Shown here: piece after piece, positions 49,622 to 57,597 of the stretch
Position numbering within the stretch: position 1 is the stretch's first letter
How the letters are laid out: every line of letters begins with the position of its first letter
Source of the DNA: DASUPK01 sp963797265
Lineage (GTDB): Bacteria; Actinomycetota; Thermoleophilia; Solirubrobacterales; 70-9
NCBI GenBank assembly: GCA_963797265.1
Contig: CAWCOY010000003.1
Coordinates: 930,001 to 994,000 of the forward strand
DNA: 64,000 bases
Reading direction: 5' to 3'
Translations under genes and position numbers: made by a program
Notes under the pieces: generated by a model
What the model was told of the DNA's origin: nothing
Seen by the model: the letters and a program-made list of their open reading frames with translations, nothing else
Databases searched by the model: none

Positions 49622-52366
49622 TCAGTTGTCTCGGCGGGCCGCCTCTGCGGCGAGCTCGGCGCGACCGCCGACCTCGAGCTTGCGGTAGATGTGCGACAGG
49701 TGGGTCTTCACCGTCGCTCGCGAGACGAACATCTTCTCGGCGATCTGCGGATTGGTCAGCCCCTCCGCAACGAGCTGGGCGACCTTCGACTCGGTCGGAG
49801 TGAGGGCCTCCCAGCCGCCGGACGGGCGCTTGCGCGAGCCACGCGCGCGGCGAACCCAGGCAACCGCATCCTCGATTCCGAGTTCGTTGCCGGAGCCCCA
49901 GGCCGCTTCGTAGCAGTCGTCGCCCAGCCCTGCGCGCAGGTCGGTCTCGATCCCCTTCCAGAGCTCGTCCTCACAGGTCCAGCGGGCCACCCCGAGCTGC
50001 TCGCGGCCGCGTGCGCCGGCGCCGAAAAGACGCGCGGCCTCCTCCTGGCTCTCCAGCCCCGCGGCGATTTCGGCGAGCGCGTCGAAGCACGACGGGACGA
50101 AGGTCGCGTGGCTCTCCGCACAGACGTCCAGGTGCTCCAGCGCGTGCCGCTCCGCGGTCGCCCACTCGTGGCGCGCCGCCGTGATACGGGCCAGGGTCAG
50201 GTTCGCCCGGCTCCCGCCGAGACGGTTACCGGTTTCATCCCCGAAGGCGACGGCGCGCTCCGCGGCCTCCTGGGCGTCTTCGTCGCCCAGCATCCTGAGG
50301 TCCTCCGCCAGCAGCCAATAGGCCCAGAGGGTGAGGAGGCAGTCGCGGCCCTCGATGATCGAGATCGTCGCGGTCAGCCGGTCGCGTGATGCTTCAAAGC
50401 TCCCCTGCGAGAGCTCCGCGAACGCCGTCCAGATCAGCAGGGCTGGGATTGCGAGCCCTCCCCCGCTCTCCGCCGCGGTCACGAGCAGTGCCTGCAGCCG
50501 CGCGATCGCGGCATCCGGTGCACCGCGAAACACGTCGACGAGGGCCAACTGAGCCTCGACCCAGGCCTCGACCGCGGGGTCCGCGTCGATCTCCGCCGTC
50601 GCCGCCTCGAGGGTCTGTTCAGCACCGTCGAGATCTCCGTCGAGCAGCTCGACGCTCCCGCGGATCAGCGCCCGCCGCGCCAGCTGGTCACCTTCGGCAA
50701 TCTCATCGGTCAAGCCGTCGAAGCCGGCCATGGCGCGCTCGATCTCGGGGTGGCGGTCTTGAAAGAGAAAGGTGAACGCCTCGAACTGGGCTGCCTCGAC
50801 CTGCGCCCACTCGTCGCCTGACTCGCGCGCGAATTCGACCGCGCGCTGCAGCTGCGAGCGCCCCGAAGCCGGGCGTACGTAACCCTCCGTCAGCCCAAGA
50901 GCACCAAGCGCCCGCGCCGCGGTTGACTTGTCACCGGCCTCCTGGGCCAGCGCCAAGGCGTCGGTGGCGTGGATCTCGGCTGCCTCCGCCTCCCCGCCGC
51001 CGATCGCGTTGTAGGCGCGAGCCCAAAGGACACGGGCTCGCGGCCCAGGAGGCTCGGCTTCGGCAGCCGCGAGCGATCGCGCATAGGCGGTCTCGTTCTC
51101 ACCGAGGGGCCGCCTGGCGCGCCGCCACATGTTCAGCGCGATGTTGAAGCGGAGCGCCAGACCCGGAGCGGTATCCGCAGCTCGGTCGAACGCCGATGCC
51201 AGGTTCACCGCCTCGGTGTCGAGCGCGTCGAACCATTCGCGCTCTCCCCGCCTGCCGAGATGGGCCGCCGCGCGCTCGGCGACCTCGAGGAAGTAGTCAC
51301 GGTGGCGATCGCTAACCCAGTCGAGCTCGCCCTTGTCCTCAAGCTGCTGGCGTGCGTACTGCCGAATCGTCTCAAGCAGGTTGAAGCGGATCCGCTCGCC
51401 GCGCTTCTCTGTGGAGAGCAATGACTTCTCGACCAGCGAATCGAGAAGGTCGAGGATCTCGGGCACGGCGACCTCGCCGCCGGCGCACACCTGTTCCGCC
51501 GCTTCGAGGCTGAGGCCTCCGGCGAAGACCGCGAGTCGTCGCAGCACGGCTCGCTCCCGCTCGTCAAGGAGCTCGTAACTCCAGTCGATCGACGCACGCA
51601 GAGTCTGATGCCGGGCAGCGCGCCGCGGGCCGCCGCCGAGCACGCGCAATCGGTCGGCGAGCGCTTCGGCGATCTCAGCGCTCGATAGAACTCTGGTTCG
51701 GGCTGCGGCAACCTCGACCGCGAGCGGAATGCCGTCGAGCTTCCGGCAGATGTGGGCGACGGCCGCGGCATTCTCATCCGTGACCTCGAAGGAGGCATCC
51801 GCCTGGGCCGCTCGCGCCGCAAACAGGCGCCCGGCTTCTGACCGCTCGACCGCATCGACCGAGTCGCTCTCAGCGTCGGGCACCGATAGCGACGGGACCC
51901 GCCAATCGGATTCCTCTGGCAGCCCAAGCGGGGCGCGGCTCGTCGCCATCACCGTAACCCCGGGGGCGGCCTGGAGGATCTGCTCCGCAACCTCCCCGCT
52001 CGATTCGAGGACGTGCTCGCAATTGTCGAGCACCAGAAGGAGCGTTTGGCGTGCTGCGAGGTGCCCGCAAACAGCCTGCAGCGGCGTCATGCCCGGCAGC
52101 GGATGCACGTCGAATGCCTGAGCGACCGCGCCGGCCACGGCCTCCTGCGCCGTGACCGGCGCGAGGTCGACCCAGCACGCCCCGTCCTCGTATTGATCGA
52201 GGATCTCGCCCGTGGTCCGAAGCGCAAGCCTCGTCTTCCCGCAGCCGCCGTCCCCGGTGAGCGTGAGTAGCCGCGCGCCTCGGAGGGACTCGCGGATCTG
52301 CTCGCGCTCTCGCTCACGGCCGATGAAGCTGGTCAGCGGCGCGGGGAGGCTGCCTGGAGACTGCAA
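49622..52366 (-). CDS. LuxR-family regulator with NB-ARC ATPase and TPR-like repeats
   Basis: The 914-residue protein starts at TTG 52366 with PAPLTSFIGRERE and a Walker A GDGGCGKT at 38-45. LLLVLDNCEHV (Walker B) and an NB-ARC ATPase region to about 330 follow. A helical, TPR-like sensor region spans about 350-830, and a LuxR-type HTH lies at the C-terminus (LTPTESKVAQLVAEGLTNPQ, RATVKTHLSHIYRKLEV). Such STAND proteins oligomerise on ligand binding and activate transcription. The start is one base after the stop of the prfB fragment. Open sequence further upstream is not coding-like. Confidence 0.82.
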   Translation of the reverse strand: MQSPGSLPAPLTSFIGREREREQIRESLRGARLLTLTGDGGCGKTRLALRTTGEILDQYEDGACWVDLAPVTAQEAVAGAVAQAFDVHPLPGMTPLQAVCGHLAARQTLLLVLDNCEHVLESSGEVAEQILQAAPGVTVMATSRAPLGLPEESDWRVPSLSVPDAESDSVDAVERSEAGRLFAARAAQADASFEVTDENAAAVAHICRKLDGIPLAVEVAAARTRVLSSAEIAEALADRLRVLGGGPRRAARHQTLRASIDWSYELLDERERAVLRRLAVFAGGLSLEAAEQVCAGGEVAVPEILDLLDSLVEKSLLSTEKRGERIRFNLLETIRQYARQQLEDKGELDWVSDRHRDYFLEVAERAAAHLGRRGEREWFDALDTEAVNLASAFDRAADTAPGLALRFNIALNMWRRARRPLGENETAYARSLAAAEAEPPGPRARVLWARAYNAIGGGEAEAAEIHATDALALAQEAGDKSTAARALGALGLTEGYVRPASGRSQLQRAVEFARESGDEWAQVEAAQFEAFTFLFQDRHPEIERAMAGFDGLTDEIAEGDQLARRALIRGSVELLDGDLDGAEQTLEAATAEIDADPAVEAWVEAQLALVDVFRGAPDAAIARLQALLVTAAESGGGLAIPALLIWTAFAELSQGSFEASRDRLTATISIIEGRDCLLTLWAYWLLAEDLRMLGDEDAQEAAERAVAFGDETGNRLGGSRANLTLARITAARHEWATAERHALEHLDVCAESHATFVPSCFDALAEIAAGLESQEEAARLFGAGARGREQLGVARWTCEDELWKGIETDLRAGLGDDCYEAAWGSGNELGIEDAVAWVRRARGSRKRPSGGWEALTPTESKVAQLVAEGLTNPQIAEKMFVSRATVKTHLSHIYRKLEVGGRAELAAEAARRDN

Positions 52367-52367
52367 C

Positions 52368-52463
52368 CTAGACCCGTTCCGCAGCTTGAAGCAGATAGGT
52401 CGGCAGGAACCCGTCGATGTCGCCGTCGAGCACCCTCTGGGCGTGGCCGATTTCGAAGTTGCT
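52368..52463 (-). pseudogene. Probable C-terminal fragment of peptide chain release factor 2
   Basis: The minus strand reads SNFEIGHAQRVLDGDIDGF then LPTYLLQAAERV and a TAG stop (52370-52368). This matches, from memory, the C-terminal end of RF2 proteins (xVGNxQxVLDGDLDGFxxAYLL). Upstream of about 52463 the similarity ends, though the frame stays open to about 52520. About 96 bases are preserved, the size expected of a target-gene 3' end left by an integrative element. The name rests on memory of the family pattern. Confidence 0.5.
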
Positions 52464-52589
52464 GACGGCAAACTGGCTCCGGGTTGCCTCGAGGATGGGG
52501 CACGTGGACATAGCCCAAGCCACCCCCTGACTCTAGCTGCCGGCGATCCACTAGTTGGACGCGGCCCAAAGGGGAACTCGCGCTCGGGG

Positions 52590-53132
52590 GGCGACGACTG
52601 GGCGCTCGTCGAAGCCCTCCAGGGGAGGTGGCGGCCGGCCTGCACAGCCACGAGGAATCGGTCAGGCTGTTCGCGGCTGCCTCGCGTGCCCGGGGAGGAC
52701 TTGAGGTGTGGGGCACTGGACCCCCGAGCAAGAAGCACTGGTCCTCGATCGAGAATCGCCTGCGCGAAGCGCTCGGCCGCCGACGCTTACAGAGCCGCGG
52801 GGGCGGCGGGGATTGAGCTCACGACCAACGAGGCGATCGGCTGGGCGCGCCGCGCCCGCGGGTCGAGGAAGCGGCCGCCCGGCGGCTGGGAGGCCGTCAC
52901 TCCGACCGAGGCGCAGGTCGTGGAGCTCGTCGCTCAGGGCCTGACCAATCCGCAGATCGCCGATCGTATGTTCATCTCACGCGCGACGGTCAAGGTCCAG
53001 GTCGCCTTCATTTTCCAGAAGCTCGACATCAGCGACCGCGCCGAACTGACCGCGAAGGCAGTACGGCGCGAAGCGCAAGCCACGATCAGCGTTCCTACCG
53101 TCGTCGGGCCCGCTCGACGGTCTGGCATCTGA
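52590..53132 (+). pseudogene. Frameshifted C-terminal fragment of a second LuxR regulator
   Basis: Two frames together encode a paralogue of the end of the neighbouring LuxR gene. Frame one gives VAAGLHSHEESVRLFAAASR and KHWSSIENRLREALG (from 52628). Frame two gives DAYRAAGAAGIELTTNEAIG and the HTH (VTPTEAQVVELVAQGLTNPQ, RATVKVQVAFIFQKLDISDR). A frameshift near 52780 breaks it and everything upstream of the TPR end is missing. It lies on the opposite strand to the intact regulator. Possibly only the HTH part could still be made. Confidence 0.7.
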
Positions 53133-53247
53133 AGGCGGGAAATAGCCCATGTGGCTGATGTTCTGCCGCTCGATCGCTCCTAGCGTCTTCTGAGTTGCAC
53201 CACACGCCAATGAGGACGGGTGGGGCAAACCAACGGTAGGAGGAACC

Positions 53248-53778
53248 ATGAGAGCCAAGTTCACACACAGCGGCAGCATCGCGGTGATCGCGCTGCTGGG
53301 AACCCTGGCCGGCCTGGTGCTCGCGGTCGCGGTGCTCGGCCCGTCAGCGGCAGTCGCGAAGAAGGGCGGCACAGACCGTCCGATAAAGGACCATTCGTCG
53401 GGAACCACCGTCCTTGATCTCGCGGACCTAACTTTCGTTAGCGATGCGACGGGGATCGCGTCTCATATGGGGAAGACGACCAGTCACGCCCAGGGGACGA
53501 TCACTGGGACGGACACCTTCACCATCGTCGGATCTATAACGGTTGCCGCGGCGAACGGCGACAAGCTGTTCGGGACTTTCACGGGCAGCGGGACGACCGA
53601 CGCTTCGGGCAACTCCCAGGGCCCGCTAGTCACCACGATCACCGGCGGCACCGGGCGCTTCAAGAACGCGAGCGGAAGTTATGCCGGCTCGTTCAGCCAG
53701 GCGTTGACCTTCACCGACGGGGCGACGGTGGCGGAGTACGCCACCCGCTATTCGCTGAGTGGCACGATCAGCTACTAG
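53248..53778 (+). CDS. Secreted protein with allene-oxide-cyclase/dirigent-like barrel
   Basis: The 176-residue protein has a signal peptide (about 1-37, ending ASAVA-like PSAAVAKK). The mature domain is beta-rich with TGTDTFTIVGSITVAAANGD, GTFTGSGTTDASGNSQGP and VTTITGGTGRFKNASGSYAG. The GGTGRFxxAxGS pattern is typical of AOC/dirigent-like barrels. The role is unknown; no ligand residues can be named. ATG 53248 is preceded by AGGAGG, and a terminator follows. Confidence 0.75.
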   Translation: MRAKFTHSGSIAVIALLGTLAGLVLAVAVLGPSAAVAKKGGTDRPIKDHSSGTTVLDLADLTFVSDATGIASHMGKTTSHAQGTITGTDTFTIVGSITVAAANGDKLFGTFTGSGTTDASGNSQGPLVTTITGGTGRFKNASGSYAGSFSQALTFTDGATVAEYATRYSLSGTISY

Positions 53779-53805
53779 CTGGGGCTTCGAGTACGTTTGT
53801 CGGGA

Positions 53806-53832
53806 GGGGGCTCTCACCGCGAGAGCCCCTTT
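53806..53832 (+). terminator. Rho-independent terminator
   Basis: GGGGCTCTC and GAGAGCCCC form a perfect 9-bp stem with loop ACCGC, followed by TTT, 28 bases after the secreted-protein stop. Confidence 0.85.
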
Positions 53833-53975
53833 CCGGGCCACGCTGCCGTGAGCAATACGGTGCAGACCGAGGGCACATTCGAGGGCACAATCTGTACGAA
53901 ACTGAGGGCAACTCAGACCACCTGAAACCGCATGGGAATGCGAAAACCGGCGTAGACGCAACGCCTACACGCTAA

Positions 53976-54029
53976 TAGCGCATTCGGCTGGGGGCCGAAA
54001 GGTCGCTGGTTCAAATCCAGTCGCCCCGA
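53976..54029 (+). tRNA. 3' fragment of tRNA-Pro(GGG), att-site scar
   Basis: The fragment begins in the D-arm (TAGCGCA). It keeps the full anticodon arm (TTCGG, loop CTGGGGG, CCGAA; anticodon GGG), variable loop, T-arm with TTCAAAT and the 3' acceptor strand with discriminator A. No matching 5' acceptor (CGGGGCG) or D-stem exists upstream, so it cannot fold as a tRNA. Such 3' tRNA ends are left by tRNA-targeting integrative elements. The bases just upstream (to TGA 53923) read like the disordered end of an integrase (TFEGTICTKLRATQTT), but that is weak. Confidence 0.75.
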
Positions 54030-54340
54030 CTAATTCGACTTCGTTCACTTGTGCGTCCCCAGCGTCTCCGTCGTCCCCGCGGCGGATCCGGTCAGTCGTC
54101 GGAGTGCTGCTTTGTGCTGCTTTGCATGGAAAGCAGCTGTTTGAGCCGTCGCTCCCGCTTTTCGCGCAAAGGGAGCGTCCGGATGGCGATCGACGCTGCG
54201 TGCGCTTTGGATGGGAGGGGGGTGCCCAGCCAAACCACCGCCTGCACCCGGCCCAAGCGGAAACGTCGGTGCCAGACCCCTCTGCTGCGGGAATGCGGGT
54301 CCGCCTCGCCAACAGCTCACCGAGGGTCGCTCGGTTGGTG
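54030..54340. other. Non-coding stretch between tRNA fragment and BNR protein
   Basis: No convincing gene. It holds palindrome copy C (54116-54137), which is preceded by a partial copy of TGCTGCTTTG. A second perfect 7-bp hairpin CGCTCCC/GGGAGCG lies at 54150-54177. Confidence 0.5.
54116..54137 (+). repeat. 22-bp palindrome family, copy C
   Basis: GCTGCTTT and AAAGCAGC arms surround GCATGG. Compared with copies B and D both members of one stem pair have changed (C-G to T-A), which keeps the hairpin. Confidence 0.85.
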
Positions 54341-56170
54341 CTAGCCGTTCGTCGCCGCGTAGACGTCGCTGTTCCCGAACGCGCCAGGGCAGTCCGTAAG
54401 AGGCGACGGTGCCGGCATCACGGGCGAGCCGTTCGCGAGGGACGCAGCCCGCCAGTCCTGGACGGCGGGACACACCGCAGCGTTGCGGACGTCGATCCAG
54501 ACTCCCACGCCGTACGCGCGGCCGGCCGCGGCGGACAGGTAGTCGCCGACTCGTTCTTCGCGCAATCGCCCGCCTGGGAAGGTTCCGCGTAGGTCGGCGG
54601 TCGGACCGTTGTATTCCGAGGTCCATGCGCCAAGGCCGGTCGCCGTGATCGGTGCGCTCATGAACACGCCGTGATATGGACGGGGAGAACTCAGGTCTGA
54701 TCCCAGCCATGGGGACGTGACGGCTTCGTAGACCACGTATGCACGGTCGCCGCTCGGCGAGACCGCCGGGGCAGAGTAGAGGGGTCGATCGCCGGGGAGT
54801 GACACGATTTGAGGTGCAGACCATGTCTTGCCCCGATCACGGGACGAGCTGAACATGGCGCCCTGGTCGGCAGTGTCTGAGCCGGTGTTCGCCCACGACG
54901 CGATGATTCGGTCGGTCGCATTCGTCCCACCTGGGGCACCGTTCGCGATGTCGACGGCGGGAGCTCCGGAACCGTCGGTGCGTGCGCCCGTATAGCCGTC
55001 GATGACTTGCCGCCCCGACAGCGGGTCCACGTAGGGGGAGTTCACGGTCTCCAGCACAGCGGTCGGACGCGTCCAACTCTGCCCGCCATCCGTCGACCTC
55101 TGCATCATGATCTGACCGCGCGGCGAGCCGGACGCGAGCTCAGGGTTCTCCTCTCGTTGTGAGAAGAGGTACGCCGTGCCGGTGCTGTCGGTTCGAATGA
55201 TGCATGCGATGAGGCCCCACCGGTTGACGCCGTGGCCGTTCTCGGTGGCGGCTGCTGCCTGACGCGTCTTCCAGGTATCACCACCGTTGGCTGACACGGA
55301 CACCATGGGCGCGGACGGAATCTGTCCGTGCCCGTTGCTGCGGAAGTCGTTGTTGCATTCGTAGACGCGGCCGAAATACGGGCTCGACGCGGCGTTGTCG
55401 GCCCAGATCCAGTCCTTGTCGTCGAACGTGGTTTGGGCTTGGCGAGGGTCGACAATGACCGGCGGCATCCAGCTGGACTTATCCGAGATGCGGGCAGGAG
55501 TCGGGTTGTCGATCCGCGAGACACCAGTCGCCTGGTAGCCCTTGAGCAACACGGAGCCCGGCAAGTCGGGCGTCGTCTTGTCGTAGAAGTCGCGCAAAGG
55601 TGCCGTGTTGTTCGCGTAGTACACCCGCGAACCGTTGGCCCAGGAAAAGTGGCCAGCGACCGGTGCTGGCCCGATTGCGATCGCAGGGTCGCCGGCATCG
55701 ACCAGACCGCTTTCGTAGTACCACGGGATCCGTGAGATCGCGCCGACGTGCGGCACGCATGCGTCAGGGCCGCTGCAATCGCGTGCGGTCAACCCGGTGT
55801 AGGTCGGCTGTGTCCACGTGTGACCGCGGTCGAACGAGAAGTAGACACCGCTGATGCCTACGCCGTTGTCCGGTTCGCAATTCGCGCTCGCTGCGACAAA
55901 GTTGGCTGGGCATGGCTGCTGATCGATCTTGTCGTTGGCCCCCGCGACTAGGACGTCCGGGTCGCGTGCGTCGATCGCGACCGCAGGCTCGTTCTGATGA
56001 TTCCGAGAGGTCATGTCGATTGGACTACCGACGCTGACCGGATTTGCGGTGGCCCCACCCGCGGCGGCCGCGGGCAGGACGCCGGCAACGCCGAGCGCGC
56101 ACGCAAGGCCCGCGACAAACGCCCCGGCGGGTAGCGAGGCGAACGTCGGAACATTCACGTTTCTGGTCAC
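54341..56170 (-). CDS. Secreted BNR/sialidase-like beta-propeller protein
   Basis: The 609-residue protein has a signal peptide (about 1-37, LACALGVAGVLPAAAAG). Four Asp-box (BNR) motifs follow: SFDRGHTW, SANGGDTW, STDGGQSW and SRDRGKTW. A six-bladed propeller of the sialidase superfamily is expected. The Arg triad and other sialidase catalytic residues cannot be assigned, so it may be a glycan-binding or lyase-type propeller. It begins near palindrome copy D. There is no other glycan gene in the element. Confidence 0.8.
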   Translation of the reverse strand: MTRNVNVPTFASLPAGAFVAGLACALGVAGVLPAAAAGGATANPVSVGSPIDMTSRNHQNEPAVAIDARDPDVLVAGANDKIDQQPCPANFVAASANCEPDNGVGISGVYFSFDRGHTWTQPTYTGLTARDCSGPDACVPHVGAISRIPWYYESGLVDAGDPAIAIGPAPVAGHFSWANGSRVYYANNTAPLRDFYDKTTPDLPGSVLLKGYQATGVSRIDNPTPARISDKSSWMPPVIVDPRQAQTTFDDKDWIWADNAASSPYFGRVYECNNDFRSNGHGQIPSAPMVSVSANGGDTWKTRQAAAATENGHGVNRWGLIACIIRTDSTGTAYLFSQREENPELASGSPRGQIMMQRSTDGGQSWTRPTAVLETVNSPYVDPLSGRQVIDGYTGARTDGSGAPAVDIANGAPGGTNATDRIIASWANTGSDTADQGAMFSSSRDRGKTWSAPQIVSLPGDRPLYSAPAVSPSGDRAYVVYEAVTSPWLGSDLSSPRPYHGVFMSAPITATGLGAWTSEYNGPTADLRGTFPGGRLREERVGDYLSAAAGRAYGVGVWIDVRNAAVCPAVQDWRAASLANGSPVMPAPSPLTDCPGAFGNSDVYAATNG

Positions 56171-56389
56171 GTGCGCACCCGCTTAGGCCAATTGCCGACT
56201 ATCTGTGGTGCGGCCAGCTCATTCGAAGCCATCTCCCCAACTCCCATCCCCATCCGTGGTTAATCCCACTGTCAACTCCAACCCTAAGGCACCGAGACTT
56301 GCCCGGCGTGTGAGGTTCAGCACTCCCACTGCCACGTCGGGTGTTCGTGGCTCGTCGACATATCGAAGTGTCGCCCAGAATGAGAAACT

Positions 56390-56411
56390 GCCGCTTTCCA
56401 TGCAAAGCGGC
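56390..56411 (-). repeat. 22-bp palindrome family, copy D (inverted)
   Basis: On the minus strand it reads exactly as copy B: GCCGCTTT, GCATGG, AAAGCGGC. The rest of the 56171-56513 gap holds no gene I can support. Confidence 0.85.
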
Positions 56412-56513
56412 GCTTTTGAAGCCGTCCGCAAAGTGTCCGGAAGTCCGGACGCCGGTACGGACCCGTCGCCCGCACCCGCGGACCCTTCTCAGGCACAAAT
56501 CGGCCCTGCGTAC

Positions 56514-56562
56514 GCCGCCGACTCCCCTTCCCCCACGATGTGGGGCGCGGGGAGTCGGCGGC
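56514..56562. other. Large two-tier hairpin, candidate replication or transfer origin
   Basis: A perfect 14-bp outer stem (GCCGCCGACTCCCC with GGGGAGTCGGCGGC) encloses a 6-bp inner stem (CCCCAC with GTGGGG) with loop GAT. It lies 82 bases before the replication-relaxation gene. No T-tract follows, so it is not a standard terminator. Stems of this kind are typical of rolling-circle nick sites or oriT. Confidence 0.6.
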
Positions 56563-56644
56563 TAGCTACGGGCCAAGCGGAGAAGAGGTGAAGCGCGGGT
56601 GCGGACGGCGGGACATTTCGGGTGGTTCTGCGTCATGAGGGGTG

Positions 56645-57514
56645 ATGCCAAGAAAGAAGCGAGTCAAGGGAGAGCGAGAGACGATCAGCTATAGGGATCT
56701 GCAGGTGCTGGATTTCATCTGCAGGTTCGGAGTCGTCAACAGGACTGCAGTTCAGTGGTGGGCTGAGACCGGGAGGTCTGTGACCCTGGATCGGGAGCGG
56801 CGGCTGAGGGAGGCCGGATTGATCTCGGCCCACCCGCCGATCGGGCGAAGTGGCCCGCTGCTCGCGGTGACCTCACGCGGCCTGCGGCTCGCCGACCGCA
56901 CCGAGCTCGGGCCGGCGAGGGTTTCTGTCTGGTCGGCGAACCACTCGATCGTCTGCGCCCAGCTCGCCGCTCACCTTGAGCGCTCCGGCGATGAGGTCCT
57001 CTCCGAGCGCGAGCTGCTCGCCGAGGAGCGCCGCTTCGGCGAGCGCTGCTACTCGGCGGAGCGCAGCTATCCGGACCGAGGCTGGCGTCGCCCCGACCTC
57101 TACCGCTTCACCCTTGAGGACGGCCAGCCGCAGGAGCATGCCGTCGAGGTAGAGCTGACGGCGAAGGCGCCGGAGCGACTGGTGGGGATCCTCCAGGCCT
57201 GGCAGGCCCACAAGATGCGCAACCCCGACGGCCGCGAGATGCTTCAGCCCAGCAAGGAGACCCCTCACTGGATCCTCTACCTCTGCGCACCCAAAGTCGT
57301 TGCCCACGTAAAGAGAGCGGTGGAGAAGGCTGGGGCCGACTGGTGCGTCTCGGTCCAGGAGCTCTGGTTCGAACACTCTCCCTTTGCCCGACCTGCGAGC
57401 CAGCCTAGCGGCGGGCTAGGCGCGGACCGTCAACCCCCGAAGGGGGTCGGGGCGAAGCCCCTTGACGGCCGCGCCGCCGCCGCTACTGTCGCGGCCAGGT
57501 CGGGTGGGGGATGA
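56645..57514 (+). CDS. Replication-relaxation family protein
   Basis: The 289-residue protein has an N-terminal winged helix (ISYRDLQVLDFICRFGVVNR, then VTLDRERRLREAGLI). The Replic_Relax core follows with YPDRGWRRPDLYRFTLEDG and HAVEVELTAKAPERLVGIL, where the Asp and Glu residues resemble a nuclease-like centre. Members occur in actinobacterial and firmicute plasmids and integrative elements and are thought to start replication or relax DNA. The last 40 residues are encoded over a three-way-junction repeat (57422-57472) and are Gly/Ala/Pro-rich. ATG 56645 is used; GTG 56642 is an alternative. Confidence 0.85.
   Translation: MPRKKRVKGERETISYRDLQVLDFICRFGVVNRTAVQWWAETGRSVTLDRERRLREAGLISAHPPIGRSGPLLAVTSRGLRLADRTELGPARVSVWSANHSIVCAQLAAHLERSGDEVLSERELLAEERRFGERCYSAERSYPDRGWRRPDLYRFTLEDGQPQEHAVEVELTAKAPERLVGILQAWQAHKMRNPDGREMLQPSKETPHWILYLCAPKVVAHVKRAVEKAGADWCVSVQELWFEHSPFARPASQPSGGLGADRQPPKGVGAKPLDGRAAAATVAARSGGG
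57422..57472. other. Three-way-junction inverted repeat with two GAA-loop hairpins
   Basis: The outer stem GCGG-(A bulge)-CCGTCAA pairs with TTGACGG-CCGC. Inside lie two perfect 5-bp hairpins, CCCCC-GAA-GGGGG and GGGGC-GAA-GCCCC. Every base of the outer arms is paired apart from the bulged A. It lies within the 3' end of the replication-relaxation frame, about 125 bases before the integrase. Confidence 0.75.
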
Positions 57515-57597
57515 CGGTTCAGCGGAAGGTGGGGGATGTTTTTATCGGCGCCGGTGGAATCCGCCGGGCGGTCTTCGAAGATGGGAATACGGGCTGA

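Noticed and set aside
53941..54029. Complete tRNA-Pro gene
   Set aside because: The anticodon and T-arms are good, but no 5' acceptor strand pairs with CGCCCCG and the D-stem 5' half is missing.
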